From Henckelia pumila (taxonomy: Eukaryota; Streptophyta; Magnoliopsida; Lamiales; Gesneriaceae), in NCBI RefSeq assembly GCF_033568475.1, contig NC_133120.1, positions 94,444,151-94,508,150 on the forward strand: a stretch of DNA of 64,000 bases. The letters run 5' to 3'. Position numbers and translations under genes: made by a program. Every line of letters begins with the position of its first letter. Positions within the stretch are counted from its first letter, which is position 1. Below are positions 32,690 to 47,800 of the stretch, piece after piece. The notes beneath the pieces were generated by a model. It was given only the letters and a program-made list of their open reading frames with translations. It ran no database searches and was not told the DNA's origin.

Positions 32690-35600
32690 GTTGGTATCAA
32701 AGCACGGTTCTTGGAGGGGTCATTACTGCTATGCGAGCTCAGAAATCCACGCTACCGGTCTATAAGTTTTAAGTGTTTATAGTATGATTTATTTTTTTAA
32801 GGATTTAAGTTAGCATTACTTTTAAACCACTTAGTTATGCATGACGATTTACGTAAAGAAATATGTGGTGGTGCAGAATGCCTCCCAGACCGATGAACAG
32901 ACGTGGGGGATCTCCACCTACACCTCCACCTCCACCTCCGCAGAACCCACTTGCAGCATTGGAGCAGGCCAATGCTACCTTGATGGCAGGAGTTACGGCT
33001 CTGTTAGAGCAGCAGGCTTCACGTCCCAGAATGTCCCATGAGGAGGACGTAGCTGAGCGGTTTCAGAAGAAGGGCCGAAGGAGTTCCTTGGTACCACCGA
33101 TCCATTGGTGGCTGAGGGGTGGATTCGTTCTTTGGAGTCCATCTTTGCTTATATGGGGATCACAGATGCGGACAGGGTGAACTGTGCGACGTATATGTTG
33201 AGGGGAGACGCAGCTCTTTGGTGGGAGGGTGCTGCCAGGGGAGTACACCTCCCTACACTGTCTTGGGCGGAGTTCAGGCGTGTCTTCTACGCCAAGTATT
33301 TCACGGAGGATGTGAGGAGTCGCATGATCCGGGAGTTTATGAGTCTCCGGCAGGGGGACAGGTCTGTTGTGGAGTACGTGAGCCAGTTCGAGCGGGGCTG
33401 TCATTTTGTGCCTCTAATTGCAGACAGTCCACCGGAGAAGATGAGACAGTTTGTGGAGGGACTGAGAGCGGATATTAAGCACTACGTACATATGATGGAC
33501 GTCGCTACATATGAGGCGGCAGTTAGTAGAGCACTGAGGTCAGAGGAGGGTAGTAGAGAGATGCAGCGAGAGCAGCAGGGGAAGAAACAGTTTCAGTCTG
33601 GGTATCAGCGACCATCTTCGCAGCCTCCTGCAAAGAAGCAGTTTACAGGGCCGGCTAAGGGCCCGAATCCGCAGCAGAGGCCGCAGCAGCAGAGGCCACA
33701 ACAGCAGAGGGGCGGGGCGCCTAATGCCATAGGTTTTCCTACTTGCCCGAAGTGTCAGAAGATGCATTCGGGACCGTGTTTGTTGGGAGCAGGGGTTTGC
33801 TATCACTGTAGGGAGCCAGGACATCAGATAGCTAACTGCCCGAGGAAGAAGAACACTGCTGGTAGAGTGTTCGTCATGCAGGCCGAGGAGGTAGATCCAG
33901 ACACCTCCTTGATCACCGGTATATCTTATCCCTAGTATTTTATAATTTTCCTTTGGTTAAGAATTTCGTTTCTTTATGGAATTGTTGTACTTTGGGTTAT
34001 CTATCTGCATGTTAGAATAAGAAGAATGTTTTACTTGTGATTAGAATTAAGAATTAGTAGTGACTCGTTGGGAAAATTTGGTAGTGGTATGAAATTGTTG
34101 GGAATTTTCTGCGTGCAGGGAGAATTCTAGTTGGAGGCAACTCCACGTTTGCGTTGCTAGATTCAGGGGCTACGCATTCGTTTATCTCCCTGGAGTTTAT
34201 CAGGCGGGTAGGCATCACACCTGAGATTATTGACAGTGGGTATGATGTTACTATGCCGTCAGGGCAGATTATTTCTACCTCGAAGGTTATTCGAGGACTG
34301 GAGTTGGAGCTGCAGGGACACTCCATTCGAGCAGATGTGGTGGTTTTGTCATTGAGTGGTTTCGATTTGATTTTGGGTATGGACTGGTTGACAGTCAATG
34401 GAGCTTCGATTGATTTTCGTCGGAGATCAGTGTCAGTGAGACCTACAGTAGGCGACTCGTTCACTTTTCATGCATCTCAGAGCAGTGATATTCCTCAGGT
34501 GATATCTCTTATTCAGGCGAGGAAGTTGTTGAGACGGGGTTGCCAGGGGTTTCTAGCGAGTATCGTCACGACTTCAGAGCCATCTAGCAGATCATTATCA
34601 GAGATAGAGGTGGTTCGTGACTTTTCGGATGTCTTTTCGGTGTTATTTGTGAAGAAAAAGGATGGCAGTATGAGACTGTGCATCGATTACCGAGAGCTCA
34701 ACAGGGTCACAGTGAAGAACAAGTATCCACTGCCGAGGATAGAGGATTTATTTGACCAGTTGCAGAGAGCTTCGGTGTTCTCCAAGATCGACCTGCGATC
34801 TGGTTATCATCAGTTGCGTGTTAGAGATGCAGATGTGTCCAAGACTGCTTTCAGGACACGATATGGGCATTACGAGTTCTTAGTGATGCCATTTGGGATG
34901 ACCAGTGCTCCAGCGGTTTTCATGGATCTCATGAACCGAGTCTTTCAGCCGTATCTAGATCAGTTCATCATAGTCTTCATTGATGATATCTTGATCTATT
35001 TTAGGAGCATTGAGGAGCATAGACAGCATCTTCAGACAGCCTTGCAGACTTTGAGGGAGCATCGTTTGTATGCCAAGTTCAGCAAGTGCGAGTTTTGGCT
35101 TGAGCAGGTGGCATTTCTTGGCCACAATATTTTGAGAGATGGGATTGCAGTTGATCAGTCAAAGGTTGAGACTGTGCAGAATTGGGGTATTCCGAAGAAT
35201 GCTTCGGAGAGCCTTGCAGACTTTGAGGGAGCATCGTTTGTATGCCAAGTTCAGCAAGTGCGAGTTTTGGCTTGAGCAGGTGGCATTTCTTGGCCACAAT
35301 ATTTTGAGAGATGGGATTGCAGTTGATCAGTCAAAGGTTGAGACAGTGCAGAATTGGGGTATTCCGAAGAATGCTTCGGAGATTCGCAGTTTCTTGGGTT
35401 TGGCAGGATATTATAGGAAGTTCATCAAGGGTTTTTCCTCTATTGCAGTACCCTTGACTTCCTTAACCAAGAAGAATGCGAAGTTTCTCTGGAGTTCAGA
35501 CTGTTAGAGGAGCTTCGATCAGCTGAAGGAAGCACTCACTACAGCACCGGTGTTAGCAGTGACAGTACCACACGAGGAGTTAGTGGTGTACACCGACGCG

Positions 35601-37518
35601 TCTAAGCTGGGTTTAGGCGCAGTACTTATGCAGTGTGGTAAGGTTATTGCGTATGCGTCGAGACAGCTGAAGGTTCATGAGCAGAATTACCCGACGCATG
35701 ACTTGGAGTTAGCAGCAGTGGTTTTCGCTTTGAAAATCTGGAGGCACTATCTGTATGGCGAGAAGTGCAAGATTTTCACAGACCACAAGAGTCTCAAGTA
35801 CTTCTTCACACAGGAGTTGAACATGAGACATCGCCGATGGTTGGAGTTGGTGAAGGATTATGACTGTGACATTAGCTACCATCCGGGTAAAGCTAATGTA
35901 GTAGCAGACGCTTTGAGTCGGAAGTCGTCAGTGGTCTCATATTTGACCGTACAATTACCACTACAGAGCGAGATTCAGAGATTTGACTTGGAGTGTTATC
36001 CGAGTGGTCATGCACCGAGCTTGTCAGTGTTGACGGTGCAGCCAGTTCTGCGAGATCGGATTAGGGATGGACAGTCTACTGATGAGGAGTTGCAGCGATG
36101 GAGACAGAGAGATGAGGCTAGGGGTAACCTCTTGTATACAGTGGTGGATGGTATCGTTCAGTACCGTGGTAGGATGTGGGTACCGAACGTCGATCAGTTG
36201 AGAGCTGAGATTTTAGCAGAGGCTCACACATCTCCGTACTCCATTCACCCCGGAAGTACGAAGATGTACAAAGATTTGCAGCTATTGTATTGGTGGCCCG
36301 GGATGAAGAGTGACATCGGGAGAGTGGTGTCAGAGTGCTTGACTTGTCAGCAAGTCAAGGCAGAGCATCAGCGTCCAGCAGGACTTCTTAAACCTCTTCC
36401 TATTCCGAAATGGAAATGAGAGAATATTACGATGGACTTTGTGGTTGGCTTACCGAGGAGTGCCAGAGGTTGCACAGCGATTTGGGTGATTGTGGATAGA
36501 CTCACCAAGTCAGCTCATTTCTTGCCGGTGAGGACTACCTACTCATTGACACAGTATGCAGAGTTTTACATCAAGGAGATTGTTAGATTGCATGGCATAC
36601 CAGTGCCGATTGTGTCAGACAGAGATCCGAGATTCACATCTGCGTTTTGGAAGAGACTGCACACAGCATTGGGGACTAGGCTTTTGTTCAGCACAACATT
36701 CCATCCCCAGACCGATGGTCAGTCGGAGAGAGTGATCCAGGTTCTCGAGGATCTTCTGAGAGCTTGTGTCATTGATTTTCGGGGCTCTTGGGAGACTAGA
36801 CTGCCATTAGTGGAGTTTACCTATAACAACAGTTTTCAGTCGTCTATAGGTATGGCTCCTTATGCAGCATTGTATGAGAGGAGATGCAGATCTCCTGTGC
36901 ATTGGGATGAGGTTGGTGAGCGGATTTTACTGGGTCCTGAGATTGTGCAACAGACAGCTGACGTTGTGACTCAGATTCGAGACCGGATGAGGACTGCTCA
37001 GAGTCGTCAGAAGAGTTATGCAGATACCAGACGACGAGATTTGGAGTTCGCTGTAGGTGATCACGTATTCCTGAAGGTGTCACCTATGAAGGGAGTAGTG
37101 AATTTTGGCCGGAGAGGCAAGCTTAATCCGAGGTATATAGGGCCGTTCGAGATCTTGGAGAGAGTTGGCACGTTGGCCTACCGTTTAGCTCTACCACCAG
37201 GGCTAGCGACAGTGCACAACGTTTTCCATGTATCCATGCTTCGGAGATATGTCTCTAACCCGTCGCATGTGTTGGATTTCGAGCCCTTGCAGTTGCCACC
37301 AGATCTAGTGTATGAGGAGAGGCCAGTGCGGATCTTGGCTAGGGAGGAGCGGAGGCTTAGGACGCGGGTCATACCGATGGTCAGAGTCCAGTGGCTAAAT
37401 CACTCAGAGGAGGAAGCTACTTGGGAGACCGAGGCAGACATAAGGACTCGCTACCCGGAGTTGTTCGGGTAAGTACTTTAATTTCGAGGACGAAATTCAA
37501 TTTAAGGGGGGGGAGAAT

Positions 37519-40204
37519 TGTAACACCCGGTATTTTTAAATACGTAAATCTGCATGCATAATTAGAGAATTTAATTATTTAAATTTGTGATTTATGGGTT
37601 AAATAATTATGTGAATTATTTGTGCATGATTTAATTTATTTTTAAGCATTTAACCCATAATTAGTGATTTTACGATTTTTAGTATTTTAAGTGTTTTGAT
37701 CGCGTAGACGGGACCGTGGACGGACGAGATGACAACTTTCTAGCCAATTTATTTCATGAGCATTTTTAGAGCCCAAGAATATTATTTTGAGTTTTATTAC
37801 CTCAAAATTTTTAGTATTTAATTTTATATAATTTTAGGAGTCCATTTTTATCCAAATTTAGCCATTTTAATGACTTTTAATTATTTTTAAAATTTCCTAA
37901 ATTTGTAATTTCGGGATTTTTATATTTTTAACTTAAGTTATCAGATTTTAAATTTTATTTGGAGTTTTAAAATTTTATATTTTATATTTAAAACTTTTAA
38001 TTATCCTAAAACCTATTTTAATTAAAATAAAAACCCAAAACCTAATCTACCCAAACCCACCCGATCACTCACCTTATTCAGCCGCCTCCCTCCCTACTAT
38101 TCATAATCTTCTTCCTCGAACCACAGCCAAGGAGGTTCCATAGCCGAATTTCTTCGAAGTTTCAAGGGTGCTCGTCGTCCCGGAATCGTCCCACGCACGT
38201 TTTTCTCTTCAATTTCGGTGAAAGGCATGATTCTTTTTATTTTAGCGTACTATATCAGTGTTTATACGTGTGTGCGTGCGTGAGCATCATTCTCCCTCAG
38301 AGAATTTTCAGAAAACAATTAGTTATGTGGTTTGAAGTTTGTGTATTCCTTGTTCATCCATCTCACGTTTTTTGTCATGCTTGGATCGAGGCTAGCTGCT
38401 GGTCGGGTCTAGGAGGTTGTGTAGAAGGGGTCTAGGCTGGAATGGCTCGAGTGGTTCGAGCCAAACGAGCATAGAACCAAGGTTGGAGCAGTTCGGCTGA
38501 GGGAGGGGTGCGCAGGTAGGGTTTTGGAAGAGGGATCGGGTTCGGTCCTGTGGGGTGCATGGGCCGGGGTCAGGGGCTAGGTTCGAACCGCCCAGACGTG
38601 GGCTACGTCTGGGCGGCGGGGCTCCGGCCAGGGGTGGCCGGAGCAGGGCGGCAGCAGCCCTAGAAGGGCTGCTGCTCGCGGTGGCCGAGAGGAACAAAGG
38701 GGGGGGCTTCGGGTTTAGGGTTAGGGTTTGGTTCCAGGTCGGGTCTGTGGTCCGGGTCGGGTCAGTAGGGTAGTGGGTCGGGTTAAGTTGGTCCGGGTCC
38801 GGGTTGGTGGGCCGGGCTCGAGTCTTTTTAATTTTAAAGTATTTTATGATTTAATGGGTTTTTGGGCCAATTAATTAGGAATAAAATGATTTGGGTTCCA
38901 TTTAATTATTTGGGTTAAATTTAATTATTATTGGGCTTAATTAAATTAATTAAGTGAGTCCACTAATTTTCATGGGCCTTGGGGGCCCATGGAAGTTATT
39001 GGGCCAGTCTTTGGGCTTTTGGGTCCATTGGGCCAGATTAAGTTGTTATTGGGCCTAGAATGTTTTAATGGGCTTTAATTATTTAATTGGGCTTAGAATA
39101 ATTTTTATTGGGCTTAAGTATGTTATTGGGCCAGTCTCAGTGTTAATGGGCCAGATTTAAGTAAATGGGCTTGGGTGTTAGGACCAGCAGTCCAGTACAA
39201 TCCATGAGAAATTTCATGTGTCCTGAATATATATTTAATTATTTTTATGCATTGGAGATTATTTTTATATTTATATGTTAGTATGAAATTAAATTAAATA
39301 TATATGAAGGACACACATTTTATTTAAGTACATGCATTCATGAAATAATTTCTATGCATGATTTAATGTTTAAGGTTGAGCAAAAGAAAATATTTTATGT
39401 TGGAAGTTGAAGTAGTGTGACAATTTAAGGGGGACTCGTCCCCATATGTGAACTATTGAAGGACAGTTTACTGCCAATTTAAGAGGTGATACGTCACCGC
39501 CACGTACGTTGGTTTCCACGCTGATCAGTATTTGATGTATGATTTAAGGTTACACTATGGATACAACCATGCGATGTTAGAAAATAATTTGCTCAACAAT
39601 GTTTATGTATTATGTATGATTATGATATTTAAGTTAATTTAAGTTATGTTATGTCATGATGTTATTTTAAGCATGCTCATTCATGTATATGTTATGTATT
39701 AGTATTAAAGTGATTTAAATTATTTTAAATCCTTGTTATGTTAGCATGCTGGGCTTTTAGGCTCATTACACTGGTATGGTGCAGGTGAGAACGTAGAGGA
39801 TGTAGTACCCACCGGAGGCGAGGACGTATGAGCAGACTGGCAGTGATCCCCGTGACCGTGATAGATGTCTGAGTCACGTTGCATGTTTTTGAATATGCCA
39901 GCATGTTACACATTTTAATTATTTTTCAGTGGTTGTGGTTTGGAATATTTTATTTAAATATTTTCAGTGCATGCAAACCTTAATAATTTTATTTATGCAG
40001 TATTTTAATTCAATATTTGACTCAGATATTTATTTTATTAAGGAATGCATTTTTATTTGAGTTATTTATTTATTTATTTATTTTTAAATCTTTTTATTCT
40101 GTGCATATATGTATGGGCATATATGTACATATTTTATTTAGTAAGTATAAAAAAAAAAAATTTCCGCATATTTATTTATTATTTATAGAGTTAGGGTCGT
40201 TTCA
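37519..40204 (+). repeat. Gypsy 1 3' LTR
   Basis: A 2686-bp LTR, nearly identical to the 5' copy. Outer flank ATGTC. Confidence 0.9.
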
Positions 40205-42597
40205 ATGTCATCCACATATACTTGACAAATAATAATTTCACCTTTGGCCTTTTGAATAAAAAGGGTTTTGTCAACTTCACCTCGTTTGAAGCCAATTTCG
40301 AGTAAATACTCGGTCAACCTACCATACCATGCTCGTGGAGCTTGCTTCAAACCATAAAGTGCTTTCTTCAACTTGTAAACATGATCCAGGTGATGTGGAT
40401 CCTCAAAGCCTTTGGGTTGCTTCACATACACCTCCTCATTCAAAATACCATTCAAAAACGCACTCTTCACATCCATTTGATAAAGTTTTATACCCATATG
40501 ACATGCAATAGCTAGCAATAGTCGGACTGACTCAATGCGGGCAACAGGAGCGAAGGTCTCATCAAAATCAACCCCCTCAACCTGCGTATACCCTTGAGCA
40601 ACCAACCTTGCTTTGTTCCTAATGATGTTTCCTGATTCATCGGTTTTATTTTTGAAAATCCATTTTGTACCAATAACATTACCATGATCAGGTGGTGGAA
40701 CCAAAAACCAAACATCATTTCGGACAAATTGCTCAAGTTCTTCGTGCATGGCATTTACCCAAAATTCATCATTCAAAGCATCATTGACATTCTTGGGTTC
40801 AATATTGGAGACAAAACAGGAATGCATTACCTGAGAGTACACAGAACTCATGCATACTAAACCAACCATCTTGCGGTAGTCAACCTTGTCCTTACCTCGA
40901 GTTTGCCTTGTTCCATGCACATCTCCAATAATCTGTGATGAAGGATGATTCTTCTGTATCTTGCTTGGAAGGTTCTTTTCAGTAATCATTTCAGCTTCCT
41001 CATTATTTTGGGAATTTTCCTCATGAATTTCTGAAGGAACCAGTGTTGTGTTTGGTGTTGTAACATCTGAGGCAACACTGTGTTCTTCGGGAGGAATTTC
41101 TAGCAAGCCTTCAACATCATCTTCAGCAGTTTTTCCTTTGAGATCTGCACCATCATCAAAAACGACATTAATGGATTCCATCATTGTTCTGGTCCTAAGG
41201 TTATACATCCTATATGCACGACTATTAGTAGAATAACCAAGGAACAAACACTTATCACTCTTGGAATCAAATTTTTCTAGGTGATTTTTGTCATTCAAAA
41301 CATAACACACACAGCCAAATATATGAAAATAGTTAAGATTTGGTCTTTTTCCCATGAGTATCTCATAGGAAGTCATTGAAGAACCACTTCTCAAATAAAC
41401 CCGATTGGAAATATGGCACGCTGTGTTCAATGCTTCTGCCCAAAATCTTTTGGAGATATTTTTTGAGCTCATCATTACCCTAGCCATCTCCTGCAACGTT
41501 CTATTCTTCCTTTCGGCAATTCCATTCTGTTGAGGAGTTTTTGGGGCAGAGAACTCTTGTGAGATGCCCATCTTATCACACAAAGAAGAAAACAATGAGT
41601 TCTCAAATTCCTTTCCATGATCAGTTCTGATCCTTGCTACAGTCAAAGTATGTAGGTTAGTAATCTTGGTAAACAACTTCTTAAAAACACCAAAAGTATC
41701 TGATTTTTCTCTAAGAAACCTTATCCATGTAAAACGAGAAAAATCATCAACACATACCAAAGAATACTTTTTACCTCCATAACTTTCGACTTCCATGAGT
41801 CCCATCAAATCCATGTGCAAAAGTTCGAGACACCGTGTTGTCCCACAGTGTTGTAACACGGGATGTGCAACACGGGTTTGCTTACCTTTTTGGCATGCAC
41901 CACAAACATATGGAGCACCAGTCTTTAGATTTGGAAGACCTCTGACAGCTTCATACTTACTCAGATTCTTTAAGGTTTTGAAATTCACATGTCCAAGTTT
42001 TTGGTGCCATAGACTAAACTCATCAATCATTGAGTGTCTACATGCCAAGTCTTCACCTAGTTGGTAACAGTTATCCACTGATCGTGTACCTGTGATAACA
42101 CAACGATTAGCATTATCAAAAACTTCACAAGTATTTTTATCAAACTTCATATGCAAATCATCATCACACAGTTGACTAATTGAAATTAAATTTGCATTAA
42201 GTCCTTCAACATGTAAGACGTTGTGAAGCTTTGGAAACCCTTCCACATTGAGTGTTCCTTTGCCAACAATCCTTCCTTTTGCACCTCCTCCATAGGTCAC
42301 TCTACCACCATTCTGTTCAAGGTAGTCCGTGAGGTGATCTTTCAAACCTGTCATGTGCCGAGAGCTTTCACTATCAAAATACCAATTACCTGCAGTGTTA
42401 GCTTTCAAGAAAGTATAAATAACAAAACATCTAACATCAGGCTTTTGTATCCAGACTTTCTTCATAGTGGGCCTCTTTCTGCCAGTGTTTCTCTTGGTGT
42501 TGGACAACACGGAGGGTAACACTTGCTTAGATTCCCACAAAACATAGTAATTTTTAAGCTTACGACAAAAAGGTCTGATATGACCATATTTGAGACA
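40205..42597 (-). mobile_element. Copia pol, N-terminal and central part (protease end, integrase, reverse transcriptase)
   Basis: Carries [13 protein letters not shown] (pre-protease/GAG-pre-integrase region), [13 protein letters not shown], a zinc-binding CGACQKGKQ, the integrase core ([39 protein letters not shown]) and reverse transcriptase ([59 protein letters not shown]). The family is Ty1/Copia. Confidence 0.9.
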
Positions 42598-42602
42598 ATA
42601 GT

Positions 42603-44719
42603 TGTGAGGCCCGGTTACTCTAATTACATTTAATTATCATACAAACAAATAATTAGAAGTCAAAGTAGCGGAAAAACGATTTAAAATAAATTTTGGGCCT
42701 ATAAAAATTTCGGCATGACCTCCCCGTAAGTAGGACATCTCAAAATACACAGACAACAGTTTATTTAAAATAACTAAAACTAGGAACTCAACAAACTTAA
42801 ACATCACACAACCATGTGCCGGCCAGGCACGAAAACAAATTAAAACAGTTAACACATACCTGAGCCGACAAGGCTTGATAATAATTTAAAACATAGCAGG
42901 AACTCTCAAATACAACACAAATACATCGGGGCATCTCCCCGGAGAATATAAAAATGACTCTAACATAATACATAATATAACTCCGATAATACATAATATA
43001 ACTGGGAGACAAGACATGATCCAACCTCCTCAACGAGCTCCGCCAGCGGACCCTCCGCCTGGTGCTGAAAAGTCACTTGGGTAGCCTACCATGGTGCCAA
43101 ACAGCAGCCACAGTAGCCCCCCAGAATTAACTGAGGTTAGGATTCTGGTATGAAACAGTTAGGCAACAACAACAAAACATATAAACTATGCATAAACACA
43201 TTATAAAATGTAGTACGCAATGCATGAACTGGGCTCAAAGTAAACGGGATAACAGAAGCCAACAAACGGTACGATAACAACTGGAACAATGCTCGAGCTA
43301 GAACACAGGGGAGCTACATCGTCATGTAACTAAACCGCCCTGCCAAGTATGCGAGGTATGTCGTGCTGGGTGAAATTAAACACCCACGACTCGGCCTCCA
43401 TACAGCTGATAACGATACAACAGATAGGCACAATAACGAACAACATACGATGTCAAGATTCCAAGTGCATATCACACAGAAAATGCATCAAGGAATAGAC
43501 AATCATAATTTCGGTCTCAGGGATACTAGGCATAAAAAGCCACCAGCTGATTCCCGAAATAACAATGCGTGTGCCCAGAGTACAATACAACATGATAACG
43601 GGTAACAAGAATGATAGGGCTCAACGTGTGACGTAGTGAATATCATGCCCTATTCTAAATGCCACAAAATATATCAAATAATTTAACATATAAACAACGA
43701 GGCATTTAAATTCACATAATCCATATAGTTCACGTAATCAACATAATATCGGCAAAACAATATTTATATTTTTATCGTTGTATGTTACCAACCGTAACAT
43801 ACCTATACCAATTCAAACGAAGGTCCTCAACTCTAATTCCCAAAGTTTCGGCCTACAACACAATTAATATTCCAATATATATCAAAACGATGCGATATAA
43901 CCAACGAAATCAAATTAAATCCAAGCGGGTAAAATCCCAATATCGAGCAGCCCACTATACCTCAACTAAACCAGTTGGAAACTCACGCTCAAGGCTGGAA
44001 GAAGGGATTAAAACATCACAACTCGAAGCTAAACTAGCTGGACCGGGACAGCCTTCGAGCTCGCCGGAAAACTCACCGGAAAAGGCTGGAAATGAACTGA
44101 ATGAACAGGGGAAGGTTCAGCTATCTATAAGCTTCGAGATACAGCAGAATTATTGTCTAAAAGACTCTGAGATCGAAGCTTTCTTACCTGAAGAAACGCA
44201 GCAGAAAATAGCAGCACGTCTAGCTTCTGAAAGTAGCTCGATTCGGGCTCAAACGGGCATCAAATTCATCGCTTCTTAGCTTGAATCGAAGCCACGGATG
44301 TAAGGAAGAAAACCCAACAAACGAATCGAATTTTGGACTCCGAACGAAGAAGTTATGGGCAATTTACCGGAGCTGCGCAGAGGGGTGACGGGAGTGACGG
44401 GATTTGGGGATGACTTCTCTTTTCTTTTTCTTTCCTTAGCTTTTGTATGAAGCGTGGATATGTATATATGTAAGGGTGTGTGTGTCCTTTATTTAATTAT
44501 TATTTGGGCAACTTGACACAGTCCAGATATTTTAACGCTCGTGTATTATTTTAGCTCTAATATGTATTTTATATCGTTTAAATCTCGATATTCAAAAATA
44601 AATATTTTTTTTTAATACACTTTCTAATTTATTTGGCATAAATAATTATTTTTATTTAACATCTCAATAATTATTCTAATTATGCCAAATTACCAGATAA
44701 TTAACTTTTGGGTCTTACA
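42603..44719 (-). repeat. Gypsy 2 3' LTR
   Basis: A 2117-bp LTR, almost identical to 49468-51594. Confidence 0.92.
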
Positions 44720-44805
44720 TTTCTCCACCACTAAAAAACAAATTTCGTCCTCGAAATTTCAGTTTACACACATACATCTGAAACGCAAGACACCACAATT
44801 CTATG

Positions 44806-47800
44806 CTAGGAATCAAACAAATATGGATAAGAAGTTCTTATCTTCTCCTCTGTCTCCCAAGTAGATTCCTCTACCCCATGCCTCGACCACTGAACTCGAA
44901 CTAGTGGTACAACTTTGTTGCGAAGAACTTTCTCCTTGCGATCCAAGACAGACATAGGATACTCAGTATAAGACAATGCTGGATCGAGTTCAACCTCATC
45001 AGGCTGAATGACATGAGACGGATCAGGCTCATACTTACGCAACATAGATACATGAAACACATCGTGGATGCCATCCAAAGATTGTGGCAACTCCAACCGA
45101 TAAGCACAAGGCCCAATACGTTCAACAATTCTATAAGGACCAATGTATCGAGGTGACAACTTACCTCTCATACCAAAACGAACAACGCCTCTAAACGGTG
45201 ATATTTTTAGAAATACAAAATCATCAACTTGAAATTCCAAAGGTCGACGACGTTTATTCGCATAGCTTGTTTGTCGATCTTGGGCAGCTTTCATTCTTTG
45301 ACGTATCAACTGAACTTTGTCATGCATTTCCTGAACAATCTCGGGTCCAGTCAATTGCTTTTCACCGAACTCATCCCAACAGAGCGGTGATCTACATCTG
45401 CGACCATACAAAGCTTCAAAAGGAGCCATGCCTATAGTCACTTGGAAACTGTTATTGTAAGAAAATTCCGCTAATGGTAAAGCTTCTTGCCAACTCTCTT
45501 TAAAATCCATAACTACAGCTCTAAGCAAATCCTCAAGAGTTTGGATTGTACGCTCAGTTTGACCATCGGTCTGAGGATGGTATGCAGTACTCATCGCAAG
45601 TCGTGTACCCATTTCTTTTTGGAAGCTAGTCCAAAACTTTGAAGTAAATCTAGGGTCACGATCCGAGACTATTGCAACTGGAACTCCATGCAGTCTCACA
45701 ATATTCTCAATAAACAGACGAGCCATTTTCTTATACGAGTAAGTCCTTTCATACGGAATAAAGTGAGCTGACTTGGACAATCTATCAACCACTACCCAAA
45801 TGGCATCGAAGTGACGAGAAGTACGTGGCAAATGAGTGACAAAATCCATAGCCACATGTTCCCAGTTCCACTGAGGAACTTCAAGACTGTGCAGTAATCC
45901 TCCTGGTCTCATACGTTCTGCCTTGACTTGCTGACAGACCATACAACGAGATACAAACTCAGCTACATCCTTCTTCATGTTCTTCCACCAAAATTGAGGT
46001 CTGAGAATATGATACATTTTGTTGCCTCCTGGGTGAATGCTATAACGAGTGCAATGAGCTTCATTAAGGATGGCTGTGCGCAAGTCAGGAATATCTGGGA
46101 CAACTAATCTTCCATTCAATCGAAGAGAGTCATCTAAATAAATTGAAAATCCAGATTGATGTCCTTGAGTCACTAAATCATAAGACTTCTGGATCTGATC
46201 ATCTGACTTTTGGGCAGCTTTAATAATCTGAATTAACTCAGGTTCAACAGAAATCTGAGAAACACATATAGCATTCCCTTGAATCTGAAAATTCAAACCA
46301 GAAGTGCAGATATCCTCGTGCAACTTAGAAATATAGATTGAGGAGAGTTGAGCATCATTATCGACTTTACGACTCAAAGCATCAGCAATGACATTCACTT
46401 TTCCCGGCTGATATTGGATCTCACAATCATAATCTTTCAACAGATCCATCCAACGTCTTTGTCTCATATTCAAATCAGATTGAGAAAATAAATATTTGAG
46501 ACTCTTATGATCTGAATAAATTACAAATTGTTCTCCAAATAGATAATGTCTCCAGACTTTTAGAGCAAAGACAATAGCAGCCAATTCCAAATCATGAACA
46601 GGATATCTAGATTCATGTGTCTTCAACTGACGAGAACCATAAGCCACTACTCTGCCATGTTGCATCAAGACACAACCTAATCCTCGAGACGAAGCATCTG
46701 TGCAAACAACAAATCCTCCAGAACCACTTGGAATTGTAAGTACTGGTGCAGAAGTCAATCTCTTCTTCAACTCAACAAAACTTGACTCACATTCATCAGA
46801 CCAAATGAATTTCTGATTTTTCTGAGTCAACAAAGTGATAGGTTTAGCAATCTTTGAGAATCCTTCAATGAATCTACGATAATAACCAGCTAAACCCATA
46901 AAACTCCGAATATCTGGCACATTCGTCGGTCTTGGCCAATTCAATACTGCTTCTACTTTACTTGGATCAACAGAAATACCATGTTCAGAGATAACATGGC
47001 CTAGAAAGACAACTCTGTCTAGCCAGAATTCACACTTGGACAACTTTGCATATAATTGTTTCTTTTGAAGAATTCGAAGAATTAACCTCAAGTGCTTGGC
47101 GTGTTCTTCTTCGGACTTAGAATAAATAAGAATATCGTCGATGAAAACAATGACAAACTTATCGAGATATTTTCTGAATACACGATTCATCAAGTCCATG
47201 AAAATAGCAGGAGCATTAGTCAAACCAAAAGGCATAACTAAAAATTCAAAGTGTCCATATCTAGTGCGAAATGCTGTTTTTGTAACATCTTGTTGTCTAA
47301 CTCGTACTTGGTGATATCCAGAGCGAAGATCAATCTTGGAATACACCGCCGTACCTTGTAACTGATCAAACAAGTCATCAATTCTTGGAAGTGGATATTT
47401 ATTCTTGATGGTTGACTTATTCAATTGTCTGTAATCAATACACATTCTCATCGTGCCATCTTTCTTTTTAACAAAAAGAACAGGAGCACCCCAAGGTGAA
47501 GAACTTGGGCGAATATAACCTTTACTCAACAATTCCTGTAACTGTTCTTTCAATTCTTTTAACTCAACAGGAGCTAATCGATACGGTGCTCGAGATATAG
47601 GTTCAGTTCCTGGCATCAGTTCTATACTGAACTCAACTTCTCGTTCTGGTGGAAATCCAGGAATTTCCTCAGGAAATACATCAGAAAATTCACAGACAAC
47701 AGGAATGTCAGATATTGACCGCTCACCTTGAGACAGATCGACAGCATAAACAAGAAAACCTTCATTTCCTGAGTCCAACAGACGAGTCATTTCGATAGAA

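Larger units (their letters stand above)
29994..40204 (+). mobile_element. Ty3/gypsy (Tekay/Del-type) retrotransposon 1, broken
   Basis: 10.2 kb with LTRs 29994-32689 and 37519-40204 (TGTAACACCC...GTTTCA) and target duplication ATGTC (29989-29993, 40205-40209), inserted in the Copia pol. A primer-binding site TTGGTATCAAAGC follows the 5' LTR, and a purine tract AAGGGGGGGGAGAAT precedes the 3' LTR. Parts in order: gag with a CCHC knuckle (about 32870-33935), protease (DSGATHSF, about 34150), reverse transcriptase (about 34600-35500), RNase H (about 35550-35930) and integrase (about 36200-37100) with a chromodomain-like C-terminus. The LTRs are very similar (about 1% different by eye), so it is young, but it is broken in about five places. 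Confidence 0.9.

Noticed and set aside
43363-44279. ORFs inside the gypsy 2 LTR (repeated at 50228-51036)
   Set aside because: They occur identically in both LTR copies and have no domain; chance frames in non-coding repeat.
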